Positions 10,769 to 21,540 of a stretch of 64,000 bases of DNA are shown piece by piece. The position numbers and the translations under genes are program-made. Numbering within the stretch: position 1 is the stretch's first letter; each line of letters opens with the position of its first letter. Location: positions 75,445,558-75,509,557 of the forward strand of contig NC_134825.1 in the NCBI RefSeq assembly GCF_004210375.1, written 5' to 3'. Source of the stretch: Tachypleus tridentatus. Its lineage: Eukaryota; Arthropoda; Merostomata; Xiphosura; Limulidae. The notes beneath the pieces were generated by a model, which was not told the DNA's origin, did no database searches, and worked only from the letters and a program-made list of their open reading frames with translations.

Positions 10769-12299
10769 TTCTTGAAAAATGCAAATTTCTTTTAACATAT
10801 CTGCAATAGCTAATAAACAAACCTCTCTTTCGTATAAGAATTACCAAATTGGTATTTAATTGGAAAATTTTATTTCGCTTTGTCTATATTTTATTTATCG
10901 AAACATGCAGCGGGAAAAAAAGAAATTGGAAAAATCCCTTCAAAGCCAACCAAAAAAGCATACTTGTTTGTTCTGTGTGTGGTGGGGTGTTTTCTTCTTC
11001 TTTTTGAAGAAGAAAGAATAACTTATTAGACGAGACTGGAAAATAAGGCTTTATAATTATGAAAACAAAAATAATAAAATCCAACAAGAAATCAATTTTT
11101 TTAACCTTTTTCTGATTATAACCGACACATATTAAGAACGTTTTTAAATTTTTGTTATGTATACAAACGAACAACACATTTACAGTAATAATAACAAATA
11201 TATATCATCTACTTTCCTACGAAATTAGTGATCATTTAAATAGGTACATGGAATTGGCTAAATTAGTTACAAAGTTATTTTGTAGTTCTGATTTATACAG
11301 TTAGGTTTGCTTATCTAAATTTATCGATAATCACAAGAATAAAAAGGTGTAAAGCAACTTGCGAAACTAGTATAAAAAGATGGGAATCTATTGTTCAAAG
11401 ATTAACAAAAATTATAGAATTTGATTTAAACATTTGTCTTACCTCTAAAGTACAACTACTCTTCACTTATTTAATCAGTTGCAAAGTAACTATTTAATCA
11501 CCACATTTTTATAAAATGTTATCGTGAACAAAAGTACGTGTGCACTTTGAAAGAAACTTATATAGCACCCTTAAGCCTTTTCACTGTATTTTAGGTCAGG
11601 AAGTAAAAAAACGTAGTGCGGAAATTCCGATACAAATCTTCAAGTCTTTCGACTGTACAAAGGATGAAAAATATTTGGTAGTAGTAAACGTTTATTTTCT
11701 TTATGTTTTAAGACCAAGTAGATAGTATATGTGTTAAATTACCAAAATAATTTTTATTAATTAACATTTAATTAATTTCACTACTTAATTTTTTTAATTA
11801 CTTACTCTATAACGTTATTAATAACAAACATATTTGTAGTCTAATTTAAGCATTAACCGTAATATATATATATAACATAAGGCTTAGCAGAAACAATACT
11901 TGATCAATTTTATTTTCCTTTTAGCTCCACCTCAATATCATTAAGTTTCTGAATTCAACTATTTTGCTGTTATCAAAACAAAAAATTACAGAAAATCAAA
12001 CCTGTCTAACAAATCAATATGAATATTGAACATTCAACATAAACACCATAGCTGACTTAAGAACAATCAGGCGATAGTTTTGTTGCTAAGCGATGATGCG
12101 TATTTTTGAGCATTGCCAAAAACAGAGAGCGAAAGCATTTTCGACAGAGTGAAAAAGAGAATAAATCTTTTGTAGTTAGTGATTATAACAACTGGAAAAT
12201 ACTCAACAATGTTAAATACTTATAGCGATAAATCGATTTTGAAGAGCAGAATGTGGCCGATGACTTTAGATAAAACATAAACTTTATTCATCCGTTTTT
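10769..12299. other. Intergenic stretch, nothing recognised
   Basis: AT-rich. Open frames at 10884-11177 (-) and 11540-11725 (+) lack codon bias, domains or conserved-looking motifs. Confidence 0.45.
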
Positions 12300-12552
12300 C
12301 TGATATTGGTCTAGTAGATATGGTACTCGACTCGCGGGTTCAAATTCCCGTCTAACCAAACATGTTCAATCTTTCAGGCGTGGGGCATTATAATGTGATG
12401 GTCAATTCAACGATCCGATTCGAGTAACTAACAGTTGGCGGTGGTTGATTAACTAAATGCTTTGCCCCTAGTCTTTCTCTTTTAAATTAGGGATGGCTAG
12501 CATAGGTAACCCTCGAATACCTTTTCGCGAAGTTCAACAAACAAAACAAACT
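12300..12552 (+). repeat. SINE-A copy, strongly diverged
   Basis: Parts of the head remain (ctcgcgggttcaaattccc), with a partial deletion of the anticodon region. The body has cagttggcggtgg and aattagggatggctagc, and the tail is caaacaaaacaaac. Confidence 0.82.
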
Positions 12553-12679
12553 GATTAGTTTCGTTTAAATTTACCTACTATATATAAACATTTTTTTTAG
12601 AAATTATTTAAATATGACCGCATAGTAAATCCGAATAATTTGTTATATCAACCATTACCATAAAAAAAAAAGAGTCTAC

Positions 12680-12765
12680 ACTGTGGGCGCGCTATAAAAG
12701 TGACTGTAAAATCCCATATTCGTTTAACAAAGATTAGTTATTTTCCTCTAGTCTTTCGGACCAGA
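12680..12765 (+). repeat. SINE-A remnant
   Basis: Only gtgggcgcgctataa, atcccatattcgttt and ttcctctagtctttc are recognisable, in the SINE-A order. Confidence 0.5.
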
Positions 12766-13739
12766 AATTTGATCACTAAAATAAGGAAGGATTTTATAAA
12801 AAAGTAACGATAAAGTAGGGTAACACTATGACTTAGCTTTCCATGACTAAGTGTCTTCTTCTGGCTCCCTCACGATATAATTATATATTTTGTGAGTTTT
12901 ACTAAACATTTTAAGTGAATCACCATGAATACTCTGTCTAATCAAGACAAGTAAGCAAGAGGAGCATAGAATACTTCCCTTGGTTTTCCTCGGTGGGTAA
13001 AATAAGCCTAAATATCATACCGTTACACATCTTTCATTTTTTTCCACATTTCTTTCAACTGACGACACTAATCACAGGAAACTACCACAAGTTGGCTTCA
13101 ATTTGTCACAGAAATGTATGGGTATTCTGAGTGAAAATAGTTGAAATGCAATATTTTTTTCCCCAGAAACGAAAGGAATACTTATTTATTTTTTTTAATT
13201 AGGGAAGCCACAGAAAAGTTAAAAAGTAAGACCTGTATGTAATTCTTGTAATTCTCGGTTGAAATATACTATCTACATCGGCATTCACAACGACTAAATA
13301 CATAGTTTGTTGTTGTTTGTTTGTTTTTTAAAATGAAACTTTCAAATCAACACAATTTGAGTTGTGCTTGTTTACATTTTTATCCAACATTAAAAAATTC
13401 CATCTGTTCGCACTGTCAGAGCTTATGAACGATTGTACTTCAATTACTTCAGATGTCTTTACAATATCTTAACCTCTATTACTATGACTGAAGTAACAAG
13501 AATCTTACATGGTAGAATCATACAGTAAAGAAATCACGACACGGAAATACATATTCACCTTATAAGTTAATGTGTAAAATTAAGTCTCCATTCATAATAT
13601 AATGCTTACCATTCAAGAAATTGTTGAAAATGTTTTTTTTTTTGTAAGCGAAGATCTTGAACAGAGTAAAGATAAAAGAAAAAAAACTTCAAGTACTACT
13701 TTCCAAAATGCATGCACTTCCATTATTTGTAAATTTTTG
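12766..13739. other. Intergenic stretch, nothing recognised
   Basis: AT-rich with homopolymer runs. No supported gene. Confidence 0.45.
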
Positions 13740-13852
13740 TTTGTTGATAAGGGAAAGCTAATATAATGGGCAATCTGTATTCTGCACACCGCGGATGTCC
13801 AAACCCGATTGTGAACGTTATTATCAAACTTACATCTGACCCACTGGAGGGC
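13740..13852 (-). repeat. SINE-C copy, degenerate
   Basis: Reverse-strand order agctaatataatgggcaatc, gtattctgcacaccgcgg, then acccactggaggg matches SINE-C. Confidence 0.7.
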
Positions 13853-14263
13853 GTCATCTGTAATATCCTGGAGTTGAGAAAGTTAATGTGAACGTGATTC
13901 GCATGTGTGTTATTTTCTTAATAAATGTACAAGTGCTTTAACCAACCTAATTTTCGCGGTTTGAATCCAGCTTTAGAGCACTTGTGTTTACCAGGTGCTC
14001 AGTACTTACATATCATGTAATTCAATAGAATAAACTAAGTTTGATTTTTCTTTAAATTTCAATTCTGAACAGCGTTTTATACGTCTGTGTATTTTCTCCT
14101 CTCCCCCCTCTTAAAAATAGACTGCTCGGAAATATAATTTGTCAAACTATATGATGTACCGGCTATATTTAATAAACACGGTGTATTTAACATAAAATAA
14201 AGCTCTACACCAGGGCTGTGGGAGGGAGCTGAGATGTATTTAACTAAGAGAAGAAAAAGAATG
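13853..14263. other. Intergenic stretch, nothing recognised
   Basis: No supported gene or repeat. Confidence 0.4.
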
Positions 14264-14346
14264 CGCTCCCCAGTGGCACAGTGGTATGTCTGTAGACTTC
14301 TAGCGCTAGAAACCGGGTTTCAATACCGCAACTGGATAGAGCACAC
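14264..14346 (+). repeat. SINE-C copy, 3'-truncated
   Basis: The head part ccccagtggcacagtggtat, ctgtagacttctagcgctag and gggtttcaatacc is present. The usual continuation into the tail is lost after gatagagcac. Confidence 0.7.
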
Positions 14347-14472
14347 TTTAATCCTGTAAACTCTTGATTTCTGGATTAAATTTTAAGCATTTTCCAACTT
14401 TTTCTTAAAGAAACTTTGATAGATTTTACTATCCCCCAGCCCATCTGATCCCCACGTTACTGTAAACAGTTA

Positions 14473-14590
14473 GTGTGTATGCGTCTTTCTTATAGCAAAG
14501 CCACATTGAGCTATCTGCTGTATTCACTGAGGGGACTCGAACCTCTGATTGTAGCGTTTTAAATCCGTAGACTTACCGCTGGATCAGCGG
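14473..14590 (-). repeat. SINE-B copy with target duplication
   Basis: Reverse-strand SINE-B (tcttatagcaaagccacatt, cgaacctctgattgtagc, cttaccgctgg). Flanks gtaaacagtta (14462-14472) and gtaaacaatta (14591-14601) differ at one of 11 positions. Confidence 0.88.
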
Positions 14591-14601
14591 GTAAACAATT
14601 A

Positions 14602-15490
14602 ATAAAAAAAATCTTTATTTAAAACTATGGACTTTACTCTGCGATTTACGAAGAATAAATGGAATAAATTTTACCTTTATTTTATATATGTTATTTTAAC
14701 TTAGTTCTATAGCTTGTATTTTCATAGTCAATGATACTATCTGATAGCTAATACGAAAATTAAACATTGATTTCATGTAATATAAAAGAGTAATACTGGA
14801 AGAAGCAAAATAAACCCTCTTATGATCTTTATGGATGGAGTTGAGGGGTACGTATGTAAACTGTTGTCGCTTACACTCATTAGAGTGGAAACTGTAGACA
14901 AAAAAAAAAGGCCAATATGCTATAAAACTTAATTACATGATTTCTATTTCATTTAATTCTGAAAATCGTAACAGTTTTGTGTTTTTGGCAAGGCAGTCTG
15001 TCCTGTTTATAAGTCGCTTACAAGAAGTTCAATTGTAATAATATAATTTAAAGCAATCCTTTAAAAAAAAAAGATTAAATTAGGAAGATCCTCAAAATTC
15101 CTTGGGTGTTAGATACGTTTTTTTAAGACTGTTGTGACGTCAACAAAACTGTTCTCCAGTAGACGCAGGAAATTCTATTGTGTGAATCATGCTCATTTGT
15201 GTACTCGCTCCACGTGATTAGGGAATAACCAAAACATCAATATACAATATCATGTGCTAGGTATCTGGGGGGCCTTTTGTAAACATTACTTCGAGTCATC
15301 TTCAGATAACTCAAAATATGTAGATGACTATGGGGTTTTGTAAAAATGTTTGGAAAGTCAGAAATCAGAGCTCTCCTTTCTTAATCCCCCATTTAATCAC
15401 GCACATGAAGTGAAATAAAGTATTATTGAAATTACTGAAAATGAATCATGTTTAAAGACAACTGGGAATTACAATAGTTTTATTACCCAT
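14602..15490. other. Intergenic stretch upstream of IL-17-like gene 2
   Basis: AT-rich; no supported gene. Any distal control elements cannot be identified by eye. Confidence 0.4.
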
Positions 15491-15493
15491 TGT

Positions 15494-15529
15494 CCAATGC
15501 ACACGTGGTCTTTTTGTCACATATATAAG
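15494..15529 (+). promoter_or_regulatory. CCAAT and TATA boxes of IL-17-like gene 2
   Basis: CCAAT at 15494-15498 and TATATAAG at 15522-15529. The TATA box is 102 bp before the ATG, close to the 106 bp of gene 1. The predicted 5'UTR is about 70 bases and needs no intron. Confidence 0.6.
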
Positions 15530-15623
15530 CTACCCATAAGATTATTCAAATTCATCTGAATTTTTGAAGAACTTCATTATTACATCAAGCAAGTAACTGA
15601 GTCGTTTAGATTGGGTTCGAAAG

Positions 15624-16226
15624 ATGTGGACTTCTGAGATTTTTCTAATTGCTTTAGTAAAGGCATTCATCGTATGCAAAGGCATTGGTCATCCCATGTC
15701 TGATCCTCTAAATTTGAACAATAATACTACTGACCAACCACCATCTTCAACAATACAAACAATTGACGTTGATGAAGAGACGTTGTTTGTACTTATTAAC
15801 AGCCCTAGAAATATCAACAGTGTGATAGCTGAAACTATGCATGAAAACTACGTAAGAGAACTCAGTCAAACTTTTTCATGGACTGACGGAAATGGAGAGT
15901 TAATTGCTCCAGGCAACCCAGTAGAGTACAGAGCAGATTGTCCGTTTTACTGGGAAATGGATTTTAACTCGAAAAGAATTCCACAGTATATGATGCAAGC
16001 AAGGTGTCTCTCTATGGTCCCACAGCATCAACACAAAACACACGGTTTAGTAGAAAGATGTGAGGAAACATCGCATTTAGTGCCTGTGCTGTGGCAAATT
16101 AATACTCAAACGTACAACTTTATTCAAGAATATCGCCATGGTTGGCAAGCAGTGTCTTCAGCATGTGTCAAAACGTCTACTAAGATCTCGTTCGCTCTGC
16201 CTTCGATGACAGCCAGACAAAGTTGA
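15624..16226 (+). CDS. Secreted IL-17-like cystine-knot cytokine, gene 2
   Basis: An intact single-exon frame of 200 codons. The ATG opens a signal peptide (hydrophobic around IFLIALVKAFIVC, cleavage likely near residue 20). The segment TIQTIDVDEETLFVLINS follows, then Cys106 (DCPFYWEMDFNS), R-I-P, M-M-Q-A-R-Cys128, Cys146 (ERCEE), VPVLW and Cys181 (GWQAVSSAC). Cysteine spacings of 22, 18 and 35 residues are identical to those of gene 1. In the 29-residue block ending at Cys128, 20 positions are the same in both. C-P, R-x-P and A-x-C occur at offsets 0-1, 12-14 and 20-22, as I recall them in IL-17 proteins. NNTT near residue 34 is a possible glycosylation site. The role inferred is an immune or developmental cytokine signalling through IL-17 receptors. 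Other cystine-knot families (Spaetzle, trunk) fit the motifs less well. Confidence 0.82.
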   Translation: MWTSEIFLIALVKAFIVCKGIGHPMSDPLNLNNNTTDQPPSSTIQTIDVDEETLFVLINSPRNINSVIAETMHENYVRELSQTFSWTDGNGELIAPGNPVEYRADCPFYWEMDFNSKRIPQYMMQARCLSMVPQHQHKTHGLVERCEETSHLVPVLWQINTQTYNFIQEYRHGWQAVSSACVKTSTKISFALPSMTARQS

Positions 16227-16294
16227 ACAACAAACAAGATTCAATATCTTCCTGTTTTGTTTTTCATGTATTTAGACATTTTAGTGTTAGTGTC

Positions 16295-16310
16295 ATTTAT
16301 TTATTTATTA
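16295..16310 (+). promoter_or_regulatory. AU-rich element in the 3'UTR of IL-17-like gene 2
   Basis: ATTTATTTATTTATTA, three overlapping ATTTA pentamers 69 bases after the stop. Clustered AUUUA motifs are known to destabilise short-lived mRNAs such as those for cytokines. Here this is inferred from sequence only. Confidence 0.5.
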
Positions 16311-16507
16311 TAAATGTTGAAGTAATTTGATCCAAGCGCTGAAAGCGTTGGAGGAAATCTAATCCAATACTGTGATAATATTTTCATCAATGAACAAAGT
16401 ATATTTTTAAGTTTATGTGGTAGCTTTATATCCTTTATTCGAGATGTAATTTTATAAAGTGTTTGTCTACGTTTCGTAAGCGTTTACATGTAATAATTTA
16501 AACATAG

Positions 16508-16513
16508 AATAAA
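16508..16513 (+). terminator. Poly(A) signal of IL-17-like gene 2
   Basis: AATAAA, 282 bases after the stop codon, giving a plausible 3'UTR of about 300 bases that includes the AU-rich element. Confidence 0.5.
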
Positions 16514-16817
16514 TATATTTATTTTTCCATACAAATGCTCCATCTAGTGCTGAAATGTAGATTTTATTTTCAGCTTACAATGATTCTGACCTAGTTACAC
16601 CTTGAACTAAACACTTACGTAGATATCATTTATTATAAATTTATCATATGACCTAATGGCTTTACAGTTTGGTTGTGCTTGAATCACACGCAGGTTTTCC
16701 AATTATTATTTGGTATTACTTCCTCTAACATTCATAGCGTCATTTCCTTTGTAACATTAAGGACTGGAATTGTGGGAAATTATTCACTTGAAAACGTTAT
16801 AGGCGTAAACAAAGCGT
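16514..16817. other. Intergenic stretch after the cytokine pair
   Basis: No supported feature. Confidence 0.4.
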
Positions 16818-16866
16818 GCGTATATGTTTTCTTATAACAAAGCCACATTGTGCTAAGGGCTGAGTA
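16818..16866 (-). repeat. SINE-B fragment
   Basis: Only the tail-proximal part remains: ttttcttataacaaagcc and acattgtgc, with ggctgag. Confidence 0.65.
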
Positions 16867-17097
16867 AACAAAGCACTTGACGCTGAAAATAACATTGCTG
16901 ATAAGTGTCTATGCGTATTATTAATACATTTCCAAGCTGCAACAACATATCGTTAAACTGAGACCGGTATCTGAAATTAAGAAAAACATAACGAAACTGT
17001 GTTAATGCCGTAAGTATACACGTCAAATTAAGTGAAATTACAAAACTCACCAATTATCACATTTAGTGTCATCTTATTTCCATATTTTTACCACCTT

Positions 17098-17603
17098 CTG
17101 TTCATGGTTTATATAGTTAGTGTCGACATCTTTCGATATTTGTAGTTACTGTTATTGTCTCTTTACAGTTTATTCAGTTAATGTTATACTCTTCTCACAC
17201 TTTATATAGTCAGTGTAACTATTTTTATGGTTCATATTTACTTTCACTGCCTTTTGACAGGTGAGAAAGTTTTTGTCACAGTTTTATATTTCATACAGTT
17301 AATGTCACCCTCTTAACGGTTTATACTGTTAGTATCACTATCTTACAACAGTTTATGCAGTTCGTGTTGCCGTCTTCACATACTTTATACATTTAATGTT
17401 ATAATCGTTGAACACTTTATATAGTGGGTGTCACAGTTTTTTTACATTTTATACAGTTAATGTTATCGTCTCCTCATACATTATATATATATATATATAT
17501 GGTTAGTGTCACAGTCTCTTGACAGTTTATACAGCTATTGTTGCGATACTTTCATACTTTATATAGTTGGTGCCATCTTCTTTTGACACTTTATACATCT
17601 AAT
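17098..17603. repeat. Degenerate minisatellite, about 33-bp unit
   Basis: Repeated wording of the type tttatacagttaatgtcac, followed by a pyrimidine-rich cttttgacac-like part, recurs about 15 times with many changes. It includes a short (TA)n run near 17483-17501. The same wording resumes at 17873 after the SINE. Confidence 0.75.
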
Positions 17604-17872
17604 GTTGGCCAGATGGTTAGTGATCTTGATTCGTAATCTGAGAGTTTCGGGTTCAAATCCCTGTTACATTGAAGATGCTCTCCTTTCAACTGTTGGGGCG
17701 TTATAATGTTATGATCAGTCCTACTATTCGTTGGTAAAATATTAACCCAACAGTTGATGGTGGGTGGTAATGACTAACTGCCTTCCCTATAGTCTTACAC
17801 TGCTAAATTAGAGACGGCTAGCACGGATAGCTCTCGTGTAGCTTTGCGTGAAACTCAGAACAAACAAACAAA
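17604..17872 (+). repeat. SINE-A copy inserted in the minisatellite
   Basis: Head tggccagatggttag, B box cgggttcaaatccc, body (cagttgatggtgg, gactaactgccttccc, aattagagacggctagc), tail caaacaaacaaa. Minisatellite-like sequence continues on the far side. Confidence 0.88.
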
Positions 17873-19174
17873 AATTTAGTGTCACTGTTTTCTCATTGTT
17901 TAGTACAATAAGTCAAAACAGTATTGAATATACAAATGATTTAATAATGTAACAACTTCGACTAATATAAAATCATGGTAGAATAATGTATCAGAGTTAC
18001 ATTTTTACATGGTTGTATTTTCATATGTAATGTGATACCACTAAAAAGAAATCGCGTTTGAGAAAGCTATGCAATAGTCCTTTCCAATAAAATATAATTA
18101 CACAGTGAGATCATGAAAACTGAAGATCCACGCGCACAGAAGAATGTGTTGAAAGCTCTCCACGTGCCTCAGGTAACATCAGGTAATGTAATAAAAATGA
18201 TCTTCGTCAAGAAAAGCAACAAAACTCACGTACACCTAAGTTTCTTCCACGACACATCCGTTGAATCGTCGCACATCTCAAATAGCTAAAGAATGAAATC
18301 GGTGTTTCTACTATTCCATATGAAAAAATAATACAAGCAGTCAGGTCGTCGGCCAAGAAGCCCATAGATATATATGTGATTTAACTGTTGATAAAGTCGT
18401 GGAAACCGTCGTTTTCGTAAATTCAACAGCTTATAAATTCCAAAACAGAGAAGGGGTATGCTTAAGACATGGCGGCCACACAATAGAGATTTTGCAATAA
18501 AAACTAAGCTGAAGAACTATTGTTAAGAAACACAGTCATCATAGAAAGCATAACCTGGCATAGACAATATTTTAAGTCATTAGAAAGTGATTAAAGTGAG
18601 ACGGAACAGCAGTGGCCTTTCTAAGTTCAGTCTTTATGGAGATCACAAAATTCTCTTCTGTTATGAAACGTTACAGTTAATGACTAGATACAAGACTCAC
18701 TTCCTGGTTGTGAGAATTGGATTAAAAGTTCAATATCCTAAAGGAAGAAAGCGGTTCAGAATGTATTAGGGAGAGATATATAACAACAGGAGCAATTATC
18801 CTTACCTGTGGCAAAGAACCCTCTCACCTTATTTATTTTTATTGTGTTGTGTTTTTTTTTACGAGGAAGGTGATGCCTCATTCTATGTATAGTAATTATT
18901 GCAGAAGAGGGAAAATACTTATCAGAGATATCTCTTGGGGTGACCATAAGCCTAAGTGACTGTTGTAGACAGGAATACAGCCAAAGTTAGGTGCTGCCCA
19001 CTATCTGAAAAGTGGGTTATCATCAAGTATCAAAATAGCAGAAAAAAAGAAATTATGCTCAAGAAAAGACACATCAACTATAAAGTGTATCGTCAGAAAG
19101 CGTTAATCCAGTAGAAGTCCTAAATATTTTCTAAACTTTGTAGAATGAAAAAAACAACAACACCTGTCCCTGAA
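17873..19174. other. Intergenic stretch, nothing firmly recognised
   Basis: Somewhat less AT-rich than its surroundings. Short open frames at 18286-18483 (-) and 18587-18769 (+) do not resemble a family I can name. An old transposon is possible but no terminal repeats were found. Confidence 0.35.
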
Positions 19175-19458
19175 GATTTGGTTTGGTTTGAAATTCGCTC
19201 AAAGTTACTCGAGAGCTATCTGCGCTAGCCGTCCCTAATTTAGTAGTGTAAGACGAGAGGAAAGGCAGCTAGTCATCACCACCCACGACCAACTCTTGGG
19301 CTACTCTTTTATCAACGAATAGTGGGATTGGCCGTAACATTATAAAGCCCCCACGGCTGAAAAGACGAGCACGTTTTGGTGGGACGGGGATTTGAACCCG
19401 CGACCCTCAGATTACAAGTCGAGTACATTCACCACCTAGCCATGCCAGACCGCCCCTA
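19175..19458 (-). repeat. SINE-A copy, full length
   Basis: Reverse-strand order tail, body (gctagccgtccctaattta), then head with inverted B box (gggatttgaacccgcgac) and ccatgcca. Flanks cctgaagatt and cctaaagatt look like a slightly decayed target duplication. Confidence 0.92.
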
Positions 19459-20056
19459 AAGATTCTCGGGGAAATACTTCATCGCAAACGTTTGTTTGTT
19501 GTTTTGAAAGGGAGCAGAAAAAAAAAAAAGGCCAAGTCAGATGTGAAAACGAAAGATATACAAAAAAAAAGTAACAACACACGTTTTGAAAATAAATGAA
19601 CAATAAAGAGTATTTATTTTGCTAAAATTACTTGCAGAATTAGTTGCTTCCCTTAATATGAATAAATATTATAGTCTATCAGGTAGTTGTGTTTATTCTA
19701 ACCTTGAAATGAAATTAAATATATATGAAAAATTCGTTATTAAATAATATTAATGCATTCCAATGTATATGTTTGCACCCTCTATAAATCGTACAAAAGT
19801 TAATTGAGAAAACAATCTCACAATTCTATAATAGAGGAAACTGTTTATAGTAAATCACAAAACTATATAATTTTCTATTCAAACTGTGCTCACCATGGGT
19901 ATCGAAACTCAATTGTTAGTTTTAAATCTTAAGACTTAACATGATGCCAATGGATGGTCAGTTGAAACTGATAGAAAATTATGATGTTATTTTTTAACAT
20001 CGTGTGTAGTTTCAGCCATTGGTTAGTTTGTTGTTACCTAGTGTTATTATATTAAT
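19459..20056. other. Intergenic stretch with a SINE-C fragment
   Basis: At 19884-19955 (-) the phrases gtgctcaccatgggtatcg and tagttttaaatcttaagac resemble part of SINE-C. The rest is unrecognised. Confidence 0.45.
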
Positions 20057-20328
20057 AACCCAGCATGGCCAGGTGATTAAGGCACTCGACTCGTAATCCG
20101 AAGGTCGAATACCCGTCGCACAAAACATGCTCGTCCTTTTATCCGTAGGGGCGTTATTATGTGAAGGTCAGTCCCATTATTCGTTGGTAAAAGAGTAGCC
20201 CAAGATTTGGCGGTGGGTGGTGATGACTAGCTACCTTCCCTCTAATCTTACACTGCTAAAATTAGGGACGGCTAACGTAGATAGCCCTCGTGTAACTTTT
20301 CGCGAAGTTCAAAAAACAAACAAATAAG
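20057..20328 (+). repeat. SINE-A copy
   Basis: Head cccagcatggccaggtgatt, ctcgtaatccgaaggtcg with a short deletion in the B box, complete body and caaacaaa tail. Confidence 0.92.
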
Positions 20329-21540
20329 AGTAAATACTCTATTATACGAACTACTACTGATATGCAGTGTTAACTTTCTGAAAAAAAAAAAAGCTTAAAT
20401 ATTACTGTATAAATAATGTGAGGATCTAAACAGAGTAAGTTTATGGTTAGAGTCTCCGTAGTACTAGTTGCAATAGATTTGAGATTTGGGAAATGGATGA
20501 TAATATATTTCAAATTCAAACATTATCAAGAATATTATCTAGAATTAGGCTGGAAATAGGTAAAATGTAGTTGACTTCGCCAGTCAAATGTCAATTCACC
20601 ATGCAACAAAGGCATTCTTAAACTTAATAACACTTATACTAGCGTTTCTACTTCTAGGTATGATGAAAAACTCATACAGGTAAAGCAGACGGATATAAAA
20701 AATACTCAATATATTACTCAAATTCAAGTAGAGATATTTTCTGAGAAAGTTACTCAAGTAAAAGTAAAAATGTTCATCCTAAAATTTACATAAGTTAGAA
20801 TAAAAAAGTGTCTACCAGATATGTACTCAATCAACAAAAGTAAAAATTCTCTCAAACCCTACATGTACGTTTCGGACCACAAGGTCTAGAAACGAAACAT
20901 AACATATATTATGGGGACAGATAATTATTTACAATGCGTTTAAACTTGAACAGTTTATGAACATATGGCCAAGATTCCTATTATCTTCAAAGAGAAGTGA
21001 TGTTGAATTCGGACAATCTGCACACACAAGCTACCATTGTAAAAGATTGATGCTTGCGGCTTGGTCAGCCGCTAAGAGGACAGCAAATCTAATGATGTGA
21101 GAAATGCACGCGATTGCCTGATTTAAATTTCCGTTTCAGCCCCGAGTTTTGACTGCTTGCCACAAATTTGAATTTTAATGAAAATATATAAAATGAAAAG
21201 TTGTGGAGTGGAGTAAAAGTATATGTAATTCTTCTAATAATATTATTTAAGTGAAATTACTGCGTTACCTTTATTGTTTACAGCCATGGCAAAGCATGCT
21301 CCAGATCTCATACATAGAAAGAACAAACAGAAAAATAAGCACTGATGATATGATATGTCTGTTAATCGTTGTTGCATCGTGTATCGACATAACCTTCAAA
21401 AATGGCAAAATTTAGGACCAGAAAAACAGGGTCTATAAACGCTTAAGTATTATGTGCTCTAAATTAGCTCTTTTAGTACTAGTAACAGTACTATTTGTAG
21501 AGTTAGATTTAAATGAAATATAGTTTTTCTAAATCAATTA
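20329..21540. other. Intergenic stretch, nothing firmly recognised
   Basis: Around 20690-20850 phrases such as actcaagtaaaagtaaaa recur, which is common at ends of hAT MITEs, but paired termini were not found. Confidence 0.35.

Noticed and set aside
15464-15473. NF-kappaB-like site gggaattaca upstream of IL-17-like gene 2
   Set aside because: It matches only the first half of a consensus kappaB site, and no counterpart exists at gene 1; a chance match is likely.
18286-18769. Possible Tc1 transposase relic
   Set aside because: A few arginine- and proline-rich words recall Tc1 proteins, but no catalytic motif or terminal repeats could be found.
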